The translations under genes were made by a program, and so were the position numbers. Below the pieces are notes generated by a model. It was not told the origin of the DNA and searched no databases. It saw only the letters and a list, made by a program, of their open reading frames with translations. Below are positions 14,667 through 23,847 of a stretch of DNA of 64,000 bases, piece by piece. Source of the DNA: Synechococcus sp. RS9916 (lineage in GTDB: Bacteria; Cyanobacteriota; Cyanobacteriia; PCC-6307; Cyanobiaceae); assembly GCF_000153825.1 (NCBI RefSeq), contig NZ_DS022299.1:2349707-2413706 (forward strand). Reading direction: 5' to 3'. Every line of letters starts with the position of its first letter. The stretch's first letter is position 1.

Positions 14667-15581
14667 GTGCATATCCATTTTCTGATTCCTTGCTACGGCG
14701 GTCAGATCTCGGAAGCCACTTTCACCAGTTTTGTGCGCTTCATTGCTCGCGCACCGCAGTGGGGATTGGAGTGGAGCCTTGACACGCTCGTCAATGAAAG
14801 TTTGATCCCGCGGGGCCGCAATGCTCTGGTCGCGCGGGCGATGCACAACCCGCGTGCCACCCATTTGATGTTCCTGGATGCCGACATTGGCTTTGATCCG
14901 GAATACATCCTGATGCTGCTTCAGGAAGATGTTGATGTGATTGGTGGTGGCTATCCGAAAAAGAGCCTCCCCATCGATTACGTCATCAATCCCATCGGCG
15001 ATGGGGAAGCCGATGACGGCAAGGCGGAGGTGGAACGCATTGGCACCGGTTTTCTGCTGTTGAAGCGTGATGTGTTTCAGCGCATGGCTGATGCCATGCC
15101 TGAGTTGAAATACATGGACGATTGCGGTCTGGATCCGTCCATCAACGAGCACCTCTACGCCTATTTCGAGTGCGGCCTGTTTGGCGAGAAGGTGTTTATG
15201 AGCGAAGACTGGTTGTTCTGTAACCGCTGGCGTGCGCTGGGTGGGCGCATCTTCATCTCCAAGCGTTTTGCTCTCACCCATGTGGGCAGCTATGCCTTCT
15301 CTGAGGCTGCTCAGGCAGATCTGCTCACCCGTCTTAGTGCGCAGTTGATGGCGCCAGCGGCCACGGCTGCAACGTCACCGTTGAGCTCTCCTTCGGCATC
15401 CAATGCCAGCTCCGAGACCGCTGAGAAGCCTGCAAGTCGGAGCACCAAGGCCAAGCCAGCCGCCAAAACGGTCAAGGCCAAGCGTCCTGCGGCTCGGACC
15501 AAGTCCGCACCCAAGTCGACGCCAAAACCTGCTGGTCGCACCACCCGACGCAAGGGTGCAGACAGTCCACCGGCAAACTGA
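14667..15581 (+). CDS. Family-2-like glycosyltransferase with basic Lys/Ala/Pro tail
   Basis: 304 residues from GTG 14667. The catalytic domain covers about 1-225: HFLIPCYGG at the start, RNALVARAM (51-59), and the metal/nucleotide-sugar DxD motif in [11 protein letters not shown] (DAD at 71-73). [10 protein letters not shown] near 175 fits the acceptor side of GT-A folds. From about residue 240 the protein becomes a Ser/Ala/Lys/Pro/Arg-rich tail (repeated [22 protein letters not shown]) like histone H1 tails, unusual for a glycosyltransferase. Donor and acceptor are unknown. It heads a run of plus-strand genes (hisS, a second glycosyltransferase, ugd, epimerase). Confidence 0.75.
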   Translation: MHIHFLIPCYGGQISEATFTSFVRFIARAPQWGLEWSLDTLVNESLIPRGRNALVARAMHNPRATHLMFLDADIGFDPEYILMLLQEDVDVIGGGYPKKSLPIDYVINPIGDGEADDGKAEVERIGTGFLLLKRDVFQRMADAMPELKYMDDCGLDPSINEHLYAYFECGLFGEKVFMSEDWLFCNRWRALGGRIFISKRFALTHVGSYAFSEAAQADLLTRLSAQLMAPAATAATSPLSSPSASNASSETAEKPASRSTKAKPAAKTVKAKRPAARTKSAPKSTPKPAGRTTRRKGADSPPAN

Positions 15582-15603
15582 TCGGGTTGTTCCGACCGTT
15601 GCC

Positions 15604-16941
15604 ATGACGCAACTGCAAAGCCTGCGCGGCATGGTGGATCTGCTGCCTGAGCAGACATGCCGTTGGCAAGCGGTGGAAGCGGTGGCCCGTGTGCATTTCC
15701 AGCGCTGGGGTTGTCGCGAGATTCGCACTCCACTGCTGGAGGTCACCGAGCTGTTCGCACGGGGCATCGGTGAAGCCACCGATGTGGTGGGCAAGGAGAT
15801 GTACACCTTTCAGGATCGTGGCGATCGCTCCTGCACGCTGCGGCCGGAAGGCACGGCATCGGTGGTGAGGTCTGCCCTGCAGAACGGACTGCTGTCCCAG
15901 GGGGCTCAGCGTCTTTGGTATGGCGGCCCGATGTTTCGCTACGAGCGTCCTCAGGCGGGGCGCCAGCGTCAGTTTCACCAGATTGGTGTGGAGTGGTTGG
16001 GGGTTTCTTCTGCTGCCAGCGATGCCGAAGTGATTGCCTTGGCATGGGACCTTCTCGCTGATCTGGGTGTTGAAGGATTGGCGCTGGAAATCAACAGCCT
16101 GGGCACGCCTGACGATCGCCTGGCCTACCGCACCTGTTTGGTGGAGTGGTTGGAAGCGCGGCGCGACCAACTCGACGCTGACTCGCAGCAGCGATTGAGC
16201 ACCAATCCCCTGCGCATTCTCGATAGCAAACATCCCCAGACCAAGGCCTTGCTGGAGGAGGCACCCTTGCTGGAGCAAAGCCTGGCGCCCGAGAGCTTGG
16301 CGCGTCATCAGGCTGTGCTGCAGGCGTTGGATGCATTGGCGATTCCGTATCAGTGCAATCCGCGTCTGGTGCGCGGCCTTGATTACTACGGCCATACGGC
16401 TTTTGAAATCACCAGTGATCAGCTGGGCGCCCAGGCCACGGTGTGCGGCGGCGGCCGTTACGACGGGCTGGTGCAACAACTGGGTGGTGCTGCGACCCCA
16501 GCCATCGGTTGGGCTTTGGGGATGGAGCGCTTGCTGCTGGTATTGGAAGCGGCGGCCACAGCCAATCCCGATGGACGCGCTGCTCAACTCGTTCAGGCTG
16601 CCACCCCCGATGTGTATGTGGTGAATCGCGGCGAGCAGGCGCTTCAGGCGGCTCTGGTCTTGACGCGCCAGTTGCGCTCTTGTGGCTTGGCGGTGGAGCG
16701 GGATGAATCCGGTTCGGCTTTCGGGAAGCAGTTCAAGCGTGCCGATCGGAGCGGTGCGGCCTTTGCCTTGGTGCTTGGTGATGAAGAGGCGGAGCGAGGT
16801 GTGGTGCGGATCAAGCCCTTAAAGGCTGTCCCTGATGCTGATGGCCTTGCTGATCAGCAGGACAGGAGCCTCAACGATCTTCCCGCTCTGGTCGAGGCGC
16901 TGAAAAAAGGTGCTAACTCTGTTGCGACATCAGGTGATTGA
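15604..16941 (+). CDS. hisS: Histidyl-tRNA synthetase
   Basis: 445 residues from ATG 15604 ([17 protein letters not shown]). Class II synthetase core with motif 2 ([16 protein letters not shown]) and the histidine-binding [14 protein letters not shown] and motif 3 region ([23 protein letters not shown]), then the C-terminal anticodon-binding domain. Length is normal for bacterial HisS. It charges tRNA-His in the cytosol. The open frame extends upstream to 15403 but that part only shadows the end of the glycosyltransferase gene, which ends 22 bp before. Confidence 0.97.
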   Translation: MTQLQSLRGMVDLLPEQTCRWQAVEAVARVHFQRWGCREIRTPLLEVTELFARGIGEATDVVGKEMYTFQDRGDRSCTLRPEGTASVVRSALQNGLLSQGAQRLWYGGPMFRYERPQAGRQRQFHQIGVEWLGVSSAASDAEVIALAWDLLADLGVEGLALEINSLGTPDDRLAYRTCLVEWLEARRDQLDADSQQRLSTNPLRILDSKHPQTKALLEEAPLLEQSLAPESLARHQAVLQALDALAIPYQCNPRLVRGLDYYGHTAFEITSDQLGAQATVCGGGRYDGLVQQLGGAATPAIGWALGMERLLLVLEAAATANPDGRAAQLVQAATPDVYVVNRGEQALQAALVLTRQLRSCGLAVERDESGSAFGKQFKRADRSGAAFALVLGDEEAERGVVRIKPLKAVPDADGLADQQDRSLNDLPALVEALKKGANSVATSGD

Positions 16942-16960
16942 GCATGCCCTGGAGGTGTGA

Positions 16961-17833
16961 GTGACTGCCGCAGCTGAGGCAGCCAACGCGGTTGCCGCGA
17001 TCGGCCCCCGTGGCGCTGCGGTGATCACGCCTTACTACAAGGAATCTCTCGAGGTGCTCGAGCGCTGCCATCGCAGTTGCCTCAATCAGCAGGGGGGGTG
17101 GCCTCTTCGGCACGTGATGGTCGCCGATGGTCATCCTCAGGCTGCGATCGAGGGTTGGGATGTGGACCACATCTGCTTGCCCAAAGCCCACGGGGACAAC
17201 GGCAACACCCCTCGTTGCATTGGGGCGATCTCCGCCATCAACCAGGGCTACTGGCCGATTCTGTTTCTCGATGCCGATAACTGGTTTCAGCCTTGGCACT
17301 TGGAGACGGTGGTTGCCTTGTATCAGCGTCATCCCACGGCCGATGTGCTGGCGATGGGGCGGGAATGTGCTCTGCCCGATGGCACCCCAATTCCAGGAAT
17401 CCCGGAGGAAGACCTGGAACATCGCCACGTCGACACCTCCTGTTATGTCTTCTATCCCTCTGCGTTTCGGGTGCTGCCCCTTTGGGGGATGATGCCCACG
17501 TATCTCGGCCCGATTTGTGACCGTTTCATTCGTGAAGCGATTACGAACTATGGTCTGGTCCTTGCTGGAACCCACCATCCCAGCGTTGTGTTCACTGCCC
17601 ACTACAGCTGGGCTTACCGGGCGATTGATTGTCCTGTCCCCGGCGATGTCCACGACGTCGATTGGGCCAGGCTCTGGGGTCATTTCGATCCCGCCGAGAT
17701 CTACCGCCGTACCGGCATCCTCTCAGCCCTGACGACCCCCTCGCGCGCACCGGGTTCCATCGGAACGAGTGGCCAGGGATCCAGTCTCAGCGGCCCCCGC
17801 TTGCATCCGTCAACCTCTTCCATCGCCTCCTGA
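16961..17833 (+). CDS. Family-2-like glycosyltransferase
   Basis: 290 residues from GTG 16961, preceded by GGAGGTG at 16951, a good ribosome binding site. GT-A features: VITPYYKESLEVLERC (21-36), MVADG (53-57), NTPRCIGAISAINQGYWPI (82-100) and the DxD in ILFLDADNW (DAD 104-106). The last about 40 residues are Ser/Pro-rich and low complexity. It is followed 5 bp later by ugd, so it may use or extend UDP-sugars in surface polysaccharide synthesis; the exact product is unknown. Confidence 0.75.
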   Translation: MTAAAEAANAVAAIGPRGAAVITPYYKESLEVLERCHRSCLNQQGGWPLRHVMVADGHPQAAIEGWDVDHICLPKAHGDNGNTPRCIGAISAINQGYWPILFLDADNWFQPWHLETVVALYQRHPTADVLAMGRECALPDGTPIPGIPEEDLEHRHVDTSCYVFYPSAFRVLPLWGMMPTYLGPICDRFIREAITNYGLVLAGTHHPSVVFTAHYSWAYRAIDCPVPGDVHDVDWARLWGHFDPAEIYRRTGILSALTTPSRAPGSIGTSGQGSSLSGPRLHPSTSSIAS

Positions 17834-17838
17834 TTTCC

Positions 17839-19284
17839 GTGACAGCCATTCGCTCCATTTGCTGCATCGGTGCCGGCTATGTCGGTGGGCCGACCATGGC
17901 GGTGATTGCGGATCGATGCCCGGAGCTGCAGGTCACGGTGGTAGATCTCAATGAGCAGCGCATCGCGGCCTGGAACGACGCTGACCTCAGCAAGCTGCCG
18001 GTCTATGAGCCTGGTCTCGATGCCGTGGTGGGCCGTGCCCGGGGCCGCAATCTCACCTTCTCCACGGCGGTGGATGAGGCGATCGCGGCTGCCGACATGG
18101 TGTTCATTTCCGTGAACACCCCCACGAAGACCAAAGGCTTGGGTGCAGGCCAGGCCAGTGACCTGCGTTGGGTTGAAGCGTGTGCTCGTCAGGTGGCCAA
18201 GGTCGCCACGGGGCACACGATTGTTGTGGAGAAAAGCACCCTGCCGGTGCGCACTGCCCAGGCGATCAAGGAGATTCTGGCGGCGGCCCAGGGGGAAGGC
18301 TCTTCTGACCGAAGCTTCGCTGTGCTTTCCAATCCCGAGTTTCTGGCGGAAGGCACGGCCATCAGCGACCTCGAAGGGCCCGACCGGGTGCTGATCGGTG
18401 GTGAGGATGCGGCTGCGATTGACGCCTTGGCTTCGGTCTATGCCCATTGGGTTCCTCAGGACAAGATTCTGCGCACCAACCTCTGGAGCAGTGAACTCTC
18501 CAAGCTGACGGCAAACGCCTTTCTGGCCCAGCGGATCAGTTCGATCAATTCCATTGCCGCCTTCTGCGAAGCCACCGGAGCGGATGTGCGGGAGGTAGCA
18601 AGGGCGATCGGCACCGACAGTCGGATCGGTCCGAAATTTCTTCAGGCCGGCCCTGGCTTTGGTGGCAGCTGTTTCCAGAAAGACATCCTCAATCTTGTCT
18701 ATCTCTGCCGGCATTTCGGCCTGCCTGAGGTGGCCGATTACTGGGAGAGCGTGGTGGCTCTCAACACCTGGCAACAGCACCGCATTTCCCGCTTGGTGGT
18801 GCAGAAGCTCTTTGGCACTGTGACCGGGAAGCGTTTGGCTGTGCTCGGGTTTGCCTTCAAGGCCGACACCAACGACACCCGCGAAGCCCCGGCGATCCGC
18901 ATTTGCCGCGATCTGTTGGAGGAGGGGGCCCAGCTCGCCATCCACGACCCCAAGGTGGAAAGCGGTCAGATCGCCCGGGACCTGCAACAGGAGGCCAGCG
19001 CTGTGCCCGACCCCAAGGCAGGACCCTCCAGGGCAGCCCTCAGCGGCGAGGGCACCTGGTGGAAGGGGGCCGATGTGGCGGCCACCGTGGCGGGTGCTGA
19101 TGCGGTATTGATCCTCACCGAATGGCAGCACTATCGCCAGCTCGACTGGTCTGCGCTTGCGCCGCTGATGCGTCAGCCGGCTTGGATTTTCGATGCCCGC
19201 TCGGTGGTTGATCCTGCGGCTGTTGCGGCAGCTGGTCTGCAACTCTGGCGTGTGGGTGACGGCGGCGATCCGGTCTCCGGCTGA
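17839..19284 (+). CDS. ugd: UDP-glucose 6-dehydrogenase
   Basis: 481 residues from GTG 17839 (VTAIRSICCIGAGYVGG). Oxidises UDP-glucose to UDP-glucuronate with two NAD+. The nucleotide-binding GAGYVGG is at 11-17; VFISVNTPTKTKG (about 89-101), EKSTLPVRTA, SNPEFLAEGTA and the catalytic Cys in GPGFGGSCFQKDI (Cys about 278) are all present, as is the C-terminal FAFKADTNDTREAPA segment. The loop with AAAQGEGSSD resembles eukaryote-like UGD forms. It sits between a glycosyltransferase and a UDP-glucuronate epimerase-like gene, a coherent nucleotide-sugar module. Confidence 0.93.
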   Translation: MTAIRSICCIGAGYVGGPTMAVIADRCPELQVTVVDLNEQRIAAWNDADLSKLPVYEPGLDAVVGRARGRNLTFSTAVDEAIAAADMVFISVNTPTKTKGLGAGQASDLRWVEACARQVAKVATGHTIVVEKSTLPVRTAQAIKEILAAAQGEGSSDRSFAVLSNPEFLAEGTAISDLEGPDRVLIGGEDAAAIDALASVYAHWVPQDKILRTNLWSSELSKLTANAFLAQRISSINSIAAFCEATGADVREVARAIGTDSRIGPKFLQAGPGFGGSCFQKDILNLVYLCRHFGLPEVADYWESVVALNTWQQHRISRLVVQKLFGTVTGKRLAVLGFAFKADTNDTREAPAIRICRDLLEEGAQLAIHDPKVESGQIARDLQQEASAVPDPKAGPSRAALSGEGTWWKGADVAATVAGADAVLILTEWQHYRQLDWSALAPLMRQPAWIFDARSVVDPAAVAAAGLQLWRVGDGGDPVSG

Positions 19285-19348
19285 TCGTTTGCACTCCGCT
19301 TCTGATCACTGCATTTCCCCCTTGGTTTCTTCTTTGCGCTGATTCGCG

Positions 19349-20383
19349 ATGACTGACACCCGCTCCCGCCCGATTCTGGTCACTGGTGCTGCCGGGTTTA
19401 TCGGTGCGGCTCTGTGCCAGCGCTTGCTGCAGCGCGGCGATCAGGTGATTGGAATCGACAATCTCAACACCTATTACGACCCTGCTCTGAAGCAGGCCCG
19501 CTTGGAGGCGATTGACGCCATGGCGCCCTCTGGCGCTTGGCGCTTCGAGCAGATCGCCTTGGAGGACGGTGATGCTTTGCTGGCTTTGTTTGCCGCTGAG
19601 CGGCCCAGGGTTGTGGTGAATCTGGCTGCTCAGGCGGGTGTGCGTTATTCCCTAGAGAACCCTGCGGCGTATATCCAGAGCAATCTGGTGGGGTTTGGCC
19701 ACATCCTCGAAGGCTGCCGGCATCACGGCGTGGAGAACCTCGTTTACGCCTCCAGCAGCTCTGTGTATGGCGGCAATCGCAATTTGCCGTTTGATGAGCG
19801 CCAACCGGTCAACCATCCGGTGAGCCTTTACGCCGCCAGCAAGAAGGCCAACGAATTGATGGCGCACACCTACAGCCATCTCTATGGCCTTCCGGCGACG
19901 GGACTGCGCTTTTTCACGGTTTACGGGCCTTGGGGCCGGCCCGACATGGCACCGATGCTGTTCGCCAAGGCGATCCTGGCCGGGAAGCCGATTCGCGTGT
20001 TTAACCACGGCCAGATGCAGCGTGATTTCACCTATATCGATGACATTGTCGAGGGGGTGTTGCGCTGCTGCGACAAGCCGGCGACGGCGAATCCTGACTT
20101 CGACCCCCTGGCCCCCGATCCCGCCACGGCCGCGGCACCGCATCGGGTGTTCAACATCGGCAACAGCCAGCCGACCCCGCTATTGCGTTTCATCGAGGTC
20201 ATGGAGCAGGCCCTCGGGCGCGAGGCCATCAAGGATTTCCAGCCCATGCAGCCCGGTGATGTGGTGGCGACTGCCGCGAACACTGCTGCTTTGGAGGAGT
20301 GGGTTGGTTTCAAGCCGTCAACTCCGATTGAAACCGGTGTGCAGCGTTTTGCGGATTGGTATCGCGCTTTTTACGGCGTTTGA
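19349..20383 (+). CDS. NAD-dependent epimerase, UDP-glucuronate 4-epimerase-like
   Basis: 344 residues. Extended short-chain dehydrogenase: Rossmann motif LVTGAAGFIG (10-19), GIDNLNTYYDPALK typical of the UDP-glucuronate epimerase branch, the Ser-rich ASSSSVYGG, and the catalytic YAASK (161-165). The TVYGPWGRPDMAPMLFAKAI block also matches that branch. It would convert UDP-glucuronate, made by the preceding ugd, to UDP-galacturonate for cell-surface glycans. The start ATG lies 64 bp after ugd. Confidence 0.88.
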   Translation: MTDTRSRPILVTGAAGFIGAALCQRLLQRGDQVIGIDNLNTYYDPALKQARLEAIDAMAPSGAWRFEQIALEDGDALLALFAAERPRVVVNLAAQAGVRYSLENPAAYIQSNLVGFGHILEGCRHHGVENLVYASSSSVYGGNRNLPFDERQPVNHPVSLYAASKKANELMAHTYSHLYGLPATGLRFFTVYGPWGRPDMAPMLFAKAILAGKPIRVFNHGQMQRDFTYIDDIVEGVLRCCDKPATANPDFDPLAPDPATAAAPHRVFNIGNSQPTPLLRFIEVMEQALGREAIKDFQPMQPGDVVATAANTAALEEWVGFKPSTPIETGVQRFADWYRAFYGV

Positions 20384-20392
20384 GACTCGCGT

Positions 20393-20857
20393 TCAGTCAT
20401 AAAACCGTTTGCCGTCATCACGCTTGATCTGATTGCGGCGTGCTGCACGCCGGGTGAATTCACTCACCGTGGGGTTAGCGGCCGTGGGATCCACATGGGC
20501 GACCTGTTCCCAGAGATCCCTTGGAGCCCAGCGCACGCTGTGTTCGACTCGGTCGTGTTTGGTGATGTGGCACCAACGGCTCTGGCCGCAGAGGGGGCAG
20601 AACAGCTCCTCAAGCCACTCATCGCTGAGCACTAAGACGGGATAGGCATTAATGACGAGCTGAGCGCGTTTGGCTGACATCCCGCGCTGCTCCAGTTGCT
20701 CGGGCTGGAGCAAGTGCAAGTAGTACTTTTTGCCGTTGCCTTCGATGCGTTGCTCGGGGTGTCTTGGACAGAACAAGGCCCTTCGCTTAGGTCTGCGATT
20801 GCGTCGCGGGCGTGGTGTCTGCGTGGCTTCATTGGCAGCAGCTTGGCTCTCCTGCAT
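20393..20857 (-). CDS. Conserved cyanobacterial hypothetical protein with putative zinc-binding Cys pairs
   Basis: 154 residues. After a basic N-terminus (RPRRNRRPKRRALF) come a CPRHPE motif (30-35) and, about 55 residues on, LFCPLCGQSRWCHI, spacing that could bind zinc. The C-terminus (PTVSEFTRRAARRNQIKRDDGKRFYD in pattern) is basic. No enzyme motif is visible and I do not recognise the function; a nucleic-acid-binding role is only a guess. It converges with the epimerase gene, 9 bp apart. Confidence 0.75.
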   Translation of the reverse strand: MQESQAAANEATQTPRPRRNRRPKRRALFCPRHPEQRIEGNGKKYYLHLLQPEQLEQRGMSAKRAQLVINAYPVLVLSDEWLEELFCPLCGQSRWCHITKHDRVEHSVRWAPRDLWEQVAHVDPTAANPTVSEFTRRAARRNQIKRDDGKRFYD

Positions 20858-20982
20858 TCATCCAAGTGCTGATGTGCGGAATTTTATGCCTCTCTCGGTT
20901 CCTCAATGCAGCATGCAAGGAGATAGGTCAGCGGATTGATGCGCCTTCCGCCTCCATTCGCTGGGCTTCTGGTGGCAATGAA

Positions 20983-21013
20983 AAAGCCCTCTGACCGCTG
21001 GCCAGAGGGCTTT
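20983..21013 (-). terminator. Terminator of the psbEFLJ operon
   Basis: Stem AAAGCCCTCTG (20983-20993) pairs with CAGAGGGCTTT (21003-21013) around a 9-base loop, with extra A residues at 20981-20982. It starts 22 bp after the psbJ stop on the minus strand. Confidence 0.85.
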
Positions 21014-21035
21014 CCTTCAAACATTCATTCCTGAA

Positions 21036-21236
21036 TCAGGCAGAACCGACGCCGGTGTAGGAGCCGTAGAAGAACAGGCCCACCACGAACAGAACGGCCA
21101 TGCCGCCAGCAGTGGCCACCAGCCAGAGGGGAAGGGTGCCTTCTGTCCAGCGGGAACGCCAAGCAACAGCTGGGCGACCGTCGGGAAGGCGGTCGGGAAT
21201 TCGACCGTCAGGAAGATTGGATTTCTTGCCGCTCAT
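21036..21236 (-). CDS. psbJ: Photosystem II protein J
   Basis: 66 residues. One C-terminal membrane span ([21 protein letters not shown] pattern, about 36-57) ending [11 protein letters not shown], the PsbJ signature. A hydrophilic N-terminal extension (residues 1-30, [14 protein letters not shown]) is the form seen in marine picocyanobacteria. PsbJ is a low-mass subunit near cytochrome b559 in the thylakoid, affecting assembly and electron flow. Last gene of psbEFLJ. Confidence 0.97.
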   Translation of the reverse strand: MSGKKSNLPDGRIPDRLPDGRPAVAWRSRWTEGTLPLWLVATAGGMAVLFVVGLFFYGSYTGVGSA

Positions 21237-21248
21237 GATTCAGATCCC

Positions 21249-21368
21249 TCAGTTGAAGAAGTAGCTGGAGAACAGGATCCCGCAGGTGGCAACAAACAAG
21301 ATGCCGAGATAAAGACTGGTGCGGTTCAGCTCAACCGGAAGAGAGTTGGGGTTTTGATTGCGCTCCAT
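21249..21368 (-). CDS. psbL: Photosystem II protein L
   Basis: 39 residues, translated by eye from ATG 21368: [20 protein letters not shown] followed by one membrane span and ending SSYFFN. This is the canonical PsbL length and sequence. It is needed for plastoquinone-side function and dimerisation of photosystem II. It lies 12 bp before psbJ and 23 bp after psbF. Confidence 0.97.
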   Translation of the reverse strand: MERNQNPNSLPVELNRTSLYLGILFVATCGILFSSYFFN

Positions 21369-21391
21369 GGTTTTTCAGCAGGTGATTGGGA

Positions 21392-21529
21392 TCAGCGACG
21401 GATGAACTGCATGGCGGCAAGAGCGCCAATGAAGAACACAGTGGGTACGCCCAGGGTGTGCAGAGCAAGCCAGCGCACCGTAAAAATCGGGTAATTACGC
21501 GGCGTGGACGTGGAGGGTGATTGGGTCAT
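21392..21529 (-). CDS. psbF: Cytochrome b559 beta subunit
   Basis: 45 residues from ATG 21529, translated by eye: [20 protein letters not shown], then [20 protein letters not shown] and QFIRR. The haem-ligating His24 is in [11 protein letters not shown]. Together with PsbE it forms the b559 haem protein of photosystem II. It begins 3 bp after the psbE stop. Confidence 0.97.
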   Translation of the reverse strand: MTQSPSTSTPRNYPIFTVRWLALHTLGVPTVFFIGALAAMQFIRR

Positions 21530-21532
21530 GGT

Positions 21533-21781
21533 TTATTTCAGGCGAACATCGAGTTGATCTTTGCCTTCGTAGCGCTGGCTCAAGACAGGAGCTTTGGTCT
21601 CAGCGGCCTGGAAGTAAGCATCCGGGCGGGGAGTGCCAAAGGCGTCGTAGGCCAAGCCTGTGGAGACAAACAGGAAGCCGGCGAGGAAGATCGCAGGCAG
21701 GGTCACAGCGTGGATCACCCAGTAGCGGATGCTGGTAATGATCTCAAAAAACGGGCGTTCCCCGGTGGAGCCGGCAGCCAT
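21533..21781 (-). CDS. psbE: Cytochrome b559 alpha subunit
   Basis: 82 residues. The N-terminal region [20 protein letters not shown] carries the haem-ligand His (24), followed by one membrane span and a lumenal tail ending QLDVRLK. Normal PsbE length. First gene of psbEFLJ, 102 bp after ycf48, the usual cyanobacterial order rubA-ycf48-psbEFLJ. Confidence 0.97.
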   Translation of the reverse strand: MAAGSTGERPFFEIITSIRYWVIHAVTLPAIFLAGFLFVSTGLAYDAFGTPRPDAYFQAAETKAPVLSQRYEGKDQLDVRLK

Positions 21782-21883
21782 GGCTTCGGGCGTATCAGCT
21801 TGGCGATCCTAATGGTCGGGGCTGAATCTCCGGGGATCGGAGACCGTCTTGGTTACACAGAGTTGTGGGCAGAGGTGGGCTGA

Positions 21884-22876
21884 TCAGCTCACCCAGCGCA
21901 GCAGGATGCCCCGCTCACCCAGCAGGAATCCCTTGCCATCCACCAGCTCAAAACGGGTGAAGTTGCTGGGTTGTTCGCTGCCTACGGGATCCTTCAGCCA
22001 GCTGTCGCCACCGTCATTGCTCACCAGCAGGGTGCCGTTGCCACCGGCAGCCCAGAGCGATCCATCAGGGGTCCAGGCCAGATCCAGGTACCCGTAGCCA
22101 TTGGTGATCGGCACGATGGGCTTGCTCCAGCTTTCGTTGTTGCTGGCGTCGTCGTTCAGGCGAATCTGGGCACCGCGGGCCAGCATCCACAGACGACCAT
22201 CCGGTTGGTAGCCAATGCTCTGCAGGCGCTGGCTGCTCACCCGTTGATGCACTTGCCAGACCGATTGACCTGGATCCCAGCTGGCGTAAAAGTTGCCCAG
22301 GCTGCTGACGCTGACGTAGCGACCGTCATCGCTGCGGCGAAGATCACGGACTGCTCCTGCCGCATCTGTCACCTTTGCGTCCCAGCTGCCGCCACCATCT
22401 GAGGTGCTGTAGACCGCGCCCACATTGGTGGCGAGTTCGGCGCTGTCACGGCCCAGTGCGGTGATCAGATAAGGCTCGCCAGGAAGCTTGGTGTCGAGGA
22501 ACAGCCGGGTCCAGTTGTTGCCGCCGTCGGTGGTGTGCATCAGCAGGCCGGGCTGACCAGCGATCCAGCCATCTTGGCCGTCAAAGTCGATGCTGATCAG
22601 GCGGAAGTTTTCTTCTTCTGGCAGATCAAGGCTGCGCTCACTCCAGGAGGAGCCGCCGTCGCTGGTTTCCAGAATCATTCGATTGCTGCCCACCAGGAAG
22701 CCGTGATTGGCGTCGGTAAACGCCACATCCAGGGGGTTCGACTGGGTGTCGAGGTCAATGGCTTGCCAGGGGCTGGTGGTTGCCGCCGGCAGGCGGGTAG
22801 CCACGCATCCGCCCAGGCTGAGGCCCAGGCAGGCCACCAGCAGCAGCTGGAGGAAGGGTTTAAGCAGGCGCTTCAT
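21884..22876 (-). CDS. ycf48: Photosystem II assembly factor Ycf48/HCF136
   Basis: 330 residues from ATG 22876. The N-terminus is a lipoprotein signal (KRLLKPFLQLLLVACLGLSL ending in lipobox LGGC), so it is likely anchored on the lumenal side of the membrane. The body is a seven-bladed propeller with repeated GF(L/I)VG, SDGG(S/N)SW and TDGGNNW blades. Ycf48 helps insert and protect D1 precursor during photosystem II assembly and repair. Upstream in-frame ATGs (22888, 22912) exist but 22876 places the lipobox normally. Confidence 0.95.
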   Translation of the reverse strand: MKRLLKPFLQLLLVACLGLSLGGCVATRLPAATTSPWQAIDLDTQSNPLDVAFTDANHGFLVGSNRMILETSDGGSSWSERSLDLPEEENFRLISIDFDGQDGWIAGQPGLLMHTTDGGNNWTRLFLDTKLPGEPYLITALGRDSAELATNVGAVYSTSDGGGSWDAKVTDAAGAVRDLRRSDDGRYVSVSSLGNFYASWDPGQSVWQVHQRVSSQRLQSIGYQPDGRLWMLARGAQIRLNDDASNNESWSKPIVPITNGYGYLDLAWTPDGSLWAAGGNGTLLVSNDGGDSWLKDPVGSEQPSNFTRFELVDGKGFLLGERGILLRWVS

Positions 22877-22932
22877 GGAATTGAGCATCGGTGGGCGTAA
22901 GTGGTGCAGCACGGGGAAGCGTGCGACGGGGT

Positions 22933-23397
22933 TCAGCGCAGGGAATAAAGGGACAGGAAAAAGGCGAAGCCCAGGGCCAGGCTGCCGAAGATCAGCACGT
23001 TCTTCTGACCTGGAGTGAGGCGGTTCACGCCGAGGCCGTAGTCGAGATTTTCTTCAAAGCCACTGGCTTTGGTGGCGGGGCCAATATCACGGAATGCGCC
23101 AACGCGGCTACGGCATACCGGGCAACGAAAGCTGATGGCATCCAGCTCTTCAAAAGCTGTGCCTGAAACAATTCCCAGCTTCTTCACCCCTTCAGCGGGG
23201 TCGTAGACGTAACCACAACTGCGGCACTCAAAGCGGTGGGTGCGGGGATCGCTGCTGGGTTCTGCCTCGGTTCCGTCTTCTGCGGGGGAGTCGGCGCTTT
23301 CGACCGCGACGGGTTGCTCTTCAGCGGAGGGTTGAACCTCCGCCTGCTTCTGCGGAAGACCGGCTTGCTCCGATCCTGCGATCTCGTCGGTCACCAC
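22933..23397 (-). CDS. rubA: Membrane-anchored rubredoxin (RubA)
   Basis: 154 residues from GTG 23397 (a second GTG follows directly). An acidic Pro/Glu-rich N-terminus (about 1-52) is followed by the rubredoxin fold with its two iron-binding pairs, [15 protein letters not shown] (about 56-70) and [12 protein letters not shown] (about 91-102). A C-terminal membrane span ([18 protein letters not shown]) anchors it to the thylakoid. It is required for photosystem assembly in cyanobacteria and sits upstream of ycf48 as usual. Confidence 0.95.
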   Translation of the reverse strand: MVTDEIAGSEQAGLPQKQAEVQPSAEEQPVAVESADSPAEDGTEAEPSSDPRTHRFECRSCGYVYDPAEGVKKLGIVSGTAFEELDAISFRCPVCRSRVGAFRDIGPATKASGFEENLDYGLGVNRLTPGQKNVLIFGSLALGFAFFLSLYSLR

Positions 23398-23480
23398 TTA
23401 ATAAACAGGTCTGGCAACTCTATCGGGGGCGCCAGAAGGTGGTGGTGAATGCCAGACTGCCCTCCAGGTCGGGCTTCTCC

Positions 23481-23843
23481 ATGTTCGCGCTGCCGGGTTA
23501 TGACGCCTTTCTGGGTTTTCTGCTGATCGCAGCAGCGGTTCCAGCACTGGCGTTGATCACCAACAAACTCCTCGCTCCTCGCAGTCAGCAGGGTGAGCGT
23601 GAGATCACCTACGAGTCGGGCATGGAGCCCATTGGCGGTGCTTGGATTCAGTTCAACATCCGCTACTACATGTTTGCGTTGGTCTTCGTCATCTTCGATG
23701 TGGAGACTGTCTTTCTGTATCCCTGGGCCGTGGCGTTCCATCGCCTCGGTCTTCTGGCCTTCATCGAGGCCCTGATCTTTATCGCCATCCTCGTCGTGGC
23801 CCTGGCCTACGCCTGGCGCAAGGGCGCCCTCGAGTGGAGCTGA
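23481..23843 (+). CDS. ndhC: NAD(P)H-quinone oxidoreductase subunit 3
   Basis: 120 residues from ATG 23481 ([15 protein letters not shown]), matching the family length; the frame is open upstream to 23439. Three membrane spans, with the conserved loop [18 protein letters not shown] and [16 protein letters not shown]. Membrane-arm subunit of the thylakoid NDH-1 complex used in cyclic electron flow and respiration. First gene of ndhCKJ; 4 bp separate it from ndhK. Confidence 0.97.
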   Translation: MFALPGYDAFLGFLLIAAAVPALALITNKLLAPRSQQGEREITYESGMEPIGGAWIQFNIRYYMFALVFVIFDVETVFLYPWAVAFHRLGLLAFIEALIFIAILVVALAYAWRKGALEWS

Positions 23844-23847
23844 GCTG

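Noticed and set aside
17629-17838. Upstream extension of the ugd frame to 17629
   Set aside because: It overlaps the preceding glycosyltransferase, and the Rossmann start of ugd (CCIGAGYVGG) is placed correctly only with GTG 17839.
20730-20994. Short plus-strand open frames between the hypothetical gene and psbJ
   Set aside because: They overlap the real minus-strand gene and show no motif, ribosome site or family pattern.
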